From Streptomyces sp. 71268 (GTDB taxonomy: Bacteria; Actinomycetota; Actinomycetes; Streptomycetales; Streptomycetaceae): a DNA stretch of 64,000 nucleotides. Every line of letters begins with the position of its first letter. The stretch's first letter is position 1. The notes below the pieces were generated by a model. It had not been told where the DNA came from. It saw only the letters and a list, made by a program, of their open reading frames with translations, and did not search any database. The position numbers were made by a program, and so were the translations under genes. Of this stretch, positions 61,876-64,000 are shown piece after piece. The stretch covers positions 7,198,501 to 7,262,500 of the forward strand of contig NZ_CP114200.1 in NCBI RefSeq assembly GCF_029392895.1, in the 5' to 3' direction.

Positions 61876-64000
61876 CTAGACGTCCGGGAGCGGCTGCTCG
61901 GTCCAGATCGTCTTGCCGTGCCGGGTGTAGCGGCTGCCCCAGCGGCTGGTGAGCTGGGCGACCAGGTACAGGCCGCGCCCGCCCTCGTCGGTGGCGCGGG
62001 CGCGGCGCATCCGGGGCTGGGTGCTGCTGGGGTCCGACACCTCGCAGATGAGCACCCCGGCCCGGATCAGCCTGAGTTCGACGGGGCCGCCCGCGTACCG
62101 GATGGCATTGGTGACCAGTTCGCTGACCACCAACTCGGTGGTGAAGGTCAGCTCGTGCAGGCCCCACTCCGCGAGTTGGCCCGCGACCAGTTCACGGGTG
62201 CCGGCGACCAGCGCCGGGTCGGCCGCCAGCGTCCAGGCGGCCCGATCGCGCTCCGGGAGCATCCGGGTGCGGGCCAGCAGCAGCGTGACGTCGTCCGGCA
62301 GCCGGCTGGGCGGCAGGTCGGTCACGACCTCGCGGGGCAGGCCCGCCAGCGGGCGGCGCAGCACGTCGGCCCGCAGCAGTCGGGCGCGCAGTTCGGCCAT
62401 GCCCTCGTCCACGTCGCCGGCGCCCCGCTCCACCAGGCCGTCGGTGTACAGCGCGAGGACGCTGCCCGGCGGCAGGTCGAGTTCGGTGATGTCGAAGGGC
62501 AGGCTGCTCACGCCCAGCGGCGGCCCGGGGTCCAGTTCGATGAAGCGGACCGAGCCGTCCGGGGAGATCAGCGCGGGCGGCGGGTGCCCGGCGCTGGCCA
62601 TGACGCAGTGTCCGGTCACCGGGTCGTACGTGACGTACAGGCAGGACGCCCCGACCGAGTCGGTCAGCGAGTTGGGCGCCCCGTCCTCGATGCCGGGCCG
62701 GTCGCTGTCGGCCTCCACCGTCAGTTGCAGCACCAGGTCGTCGAGGTGGGTCAGCAACTCCTCCGGGTCCACGTCCAGGTCGGCCAGCGTGCGCACGGCC
62801 GTACGCAGCCGGCCCATGGTGGCCGTGGCCTGGAGGCCGTGTCCGACGACATCGCCGACCACCAGCGCGACCCGGGCCGACGAGAGCGGGATGACGTCGA
62901 ACCAGTCGCCGCCGACGCCGCGCGCCGCGTCCGTCGGCAGGTACACGCTGGCCGTCTCGGCCGCCACCACGTCCGTGAGCGCGGGCGGCAGCAGGCTGCG
63001 CTGGAGCTTGACCGCGGCCCGCCGCTCGCGGGTGTAGCGCCGGGCGTTGTCCACGGCGAGCCCGGCGCGGGCGGCCACCTCCTCAAGCAGCGTCAGGTCC
63101 TCGGCGTCGAAGGGCTCCAAAGCCTCGGTGCGCCAGACCGTCACGCGCCCCAGCAGGATGCCGCGCGCGTGCAGCGGTGCCGTCATCACCGAGTGCGCCC
63201 CGGGCACCGACCGGGCCCAGGCCAGCACCTCGTCCCCTGCGCCGGGCGCCCCGACGTGGCCGTCGCCCGAGCCGTCGGCGCCCTGCTGGCCGGTCATCTC
63301 CCGGTCGACCCAGCGCTCGCCCCTGGCGCCCGCGCCGACGTCGGCCAGCGCGCCGGCCGTGGCACCCCCGCCGGCCGTGCCCGTCCCCTCGCCGGCCGCC
63401 TGCTGATCGGCTTCCCGCTGGTCGGCCGCCTGCTGGTCGGCCTCGCGTCGGTCGGCCGCCCGCTTGCCAGCCGCCTCCGCCGCGGCGGACCCCGCGTCGG
63501 CGGCCTGGGTGCCGCCCGCGGCGCCGTTCGCCGAGTGGGTGGGGGTCTGTACGCCGTCGGCGGTCGCCGTGCGCCGCAGGTCGGCGACGAGGCCGTCGCG
63601 GTCCGGGCGCTCGGCACGCTGTCCGCCGCCGCGCGAGACGGCCTCGGCCTGGCTGCCGTCCACGGCCTCGGCCGCCGCCGCGATGTCCGTCGCCCGTTGG
63701 GTGTCGATGCTGCCGAGCGTCATCGGCCCGGTGGGCAGCGGGCTGCCGTCCGTGCCGGCCACGGCCATCCGGCGCAGCGCGAACAGGTGCTCCCCGTCGT
63801 GCGCGGGCTCCTCGCCGATCAGCACGGGGTCCGCCAGGTCGACGGCGGCGAGGTCCGCCAGGCCGGGGACGAGGACGGTCGTCAGGTCCTCGCACGTACG
63901 GATGATGGAGAGCGACTCGCCGAGCACCGCCGCCGCGTGGTGCAGCAGGTCGAGCCGCTGCCGGGCGCGGACGTGGTCGGTGATGTCGGTGAAGAACGCC
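61876..64000 (-). CDS. PP2C-type (SpoIIE/RsbU) phosphatase with GAF and ATPase domains, 5' end missing
   Basis: 707 residues are visible; the frame continues past the window edge, where FFTDITDHVRARQRL indicates the end of a PAS domain. A GAF domain follows, interrupted by a roughly 130-residue Ala/Asp/Gln/Gly-rich insert. The PP2C phosphatase has GGDWFDVIPL, VGDVVGHGLQATATMG, SAGHPPPALI, YTDGLVERG and PDDVTLLLARTR. A C-terminal RsbW-like ATPase domain has ELVVSELVTNAIRYAGG and GGRGLYLVAQLTSRWG. Such multi-domain proteins set the phosphorylation state of anti-anti-sigma factors in stress and development. Confidence 0.92.
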   Translation of the reverse strand, partial: AFFTDITDHVRARQRLDLLHHAAAVLGESLSIIRTCEDLTTVLVPGLADLAAVDLADPVLIGEEPAHDGEHLFALRRMAVAGTDGSPLPTGPMTLGSIDTQRATDIAAAAEAVDGSQAEAVSRGGGQRAERPDRDGLVADLRRTATADGVQTPTHSANGAAGGTQAADAGSAAAEAAGKRAADRREADQQAADQREADQQAAGEGTGTAGGGATAGALADVGAGARGERWVDREMTGQQGADGSGDGHVGAPGAGDEVLAWARSVPGAHSVMTAPLHARGILLGRVTVWRTEALEPFDAEDLTLLEEVAARAGLAVDNARRYTRERRAAVKLQRSLLPPALTDVVAAETASVYLPTDAARGVGGDWFDVIPLSSARVALVVGDVVGHGLQATATMGRLRTAVRTLADLDVDPEELLTHLDDLVLQLTVEADSDRPGIEDGAPNSLTDSVGASCLYVTYDPVTGHCVMASAGHPPPALISPDGSVRFIELDPGPPLGVSSLPFDITELDLPPGSVLALYTDGLVERGAGDVDEGMAELRARLLRADVLRRPLAGLPREVVTDLPPSRLPDDVTLLLARTRMLPERDRAAWTLAADPALVAGTRELVAGQLAEWGLHELTFTTELVVSELVTNAIRYAGGPVELRLIRAGVLICEVSDPSSTQPRMRRARATDEGGRGLYLVAQLTSRWGSRYTRHGKTIWTEQPLPDV

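Overview
The DNA is high-GC, with strongly G/C-biased third codon positions, GTG and TTG starts, many 4-bp ATGA/GTGA gene overlaps and only a few TTA codons. With the gene families present (Pls/PosA, Spo0M, SAV2177-type methyltransferase, DUF397 and DUF5753 proteins, ECF41 sigma factor, PP2C-GAF-ATPase phosphatase), this points to a Streptomyces or close relative, in an accessory-rich part of the chromosome. All family calls are by eye, without database searches.

Layout. 1-4636 (minus): the end of an exopolysaccharide operon (undecaprenyl-phosphate sugar transferase, nucleotide-sugar dehydrogenase, family-4 glycosyltransferase, partial chain-length regulator). 5658-7271: a Tat-exported PhoD phosphatase with a strong terminator. 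7616-12058: a small membrane protein, an SRPBCC protein, a YdeP-type molybdopterin oxidoreductase, and DUF2945 and DUF3140 proteins. 13283-22512: a compact five-gene biosynthetic cluster (stand-alone Pls/PosA membrane protein, A-T-TE NRPS with a remnant condensation lobe, SyrP/TauD-like dioxygenase, SbnB, SbnA) closed by a 23-bp-stem terminator. It should make L-2,3-diaminopropionate and build it into a peptide or homopolymer; this is the best candidate for an unusual system here.

23376-28076: regulatory genes, including a DUF5753 regulator, a DUF397 protein and an RsbW-like ATPase. 28179-33278: acetyltransferases, a PPOX-type oxidoreductase, a secreted alpha/beta hydrolase and an SGNH esterase. 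33694-45635: two Spo0M paralogues and a two-helix membrane protein, each preceded by a near-identical 16-bp palindrome (TCTACAGTNNTGTAGA), interspersed with an MFS exporter with a His-rich tail, a XRE-cupin/DMT pair, an exonuclease, an Lrp/EamA pair, a DHFR-like protein and a TetR regulator. 45745-47671: an ECF41 (SigJ-like) sigma factor divergent from its NAD(P)-binding partner.

47688-59918 is a sulfur island: an ssuE-ssuD operon; a six-gene operon (monooxygenase, GNAT, ABC permease, ATPase, binding protein, second monooxygenase) that resembles S-alkylcysteine/cystine scavenging systems; and a divergent methionine-salvage operon mtnA-mtnB-mtnD-mtnC. Both minus-strand sulfur operons are preceded by a tiny Cys-ending leader-peptide gene that starts at or next to the predicted transcription start, under matching TTGAC-N18-10 promoters. 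This suggests cysteine-dependent attenuation. 60016-64000 holds an orphan ArsR repressor, a D-2-hydroxyacid dehydrogenase and an incomplete PP2C phosphatase.

No rRNA, tRNA, CRISPR array, insertion sequence or prophage gene was recognised.
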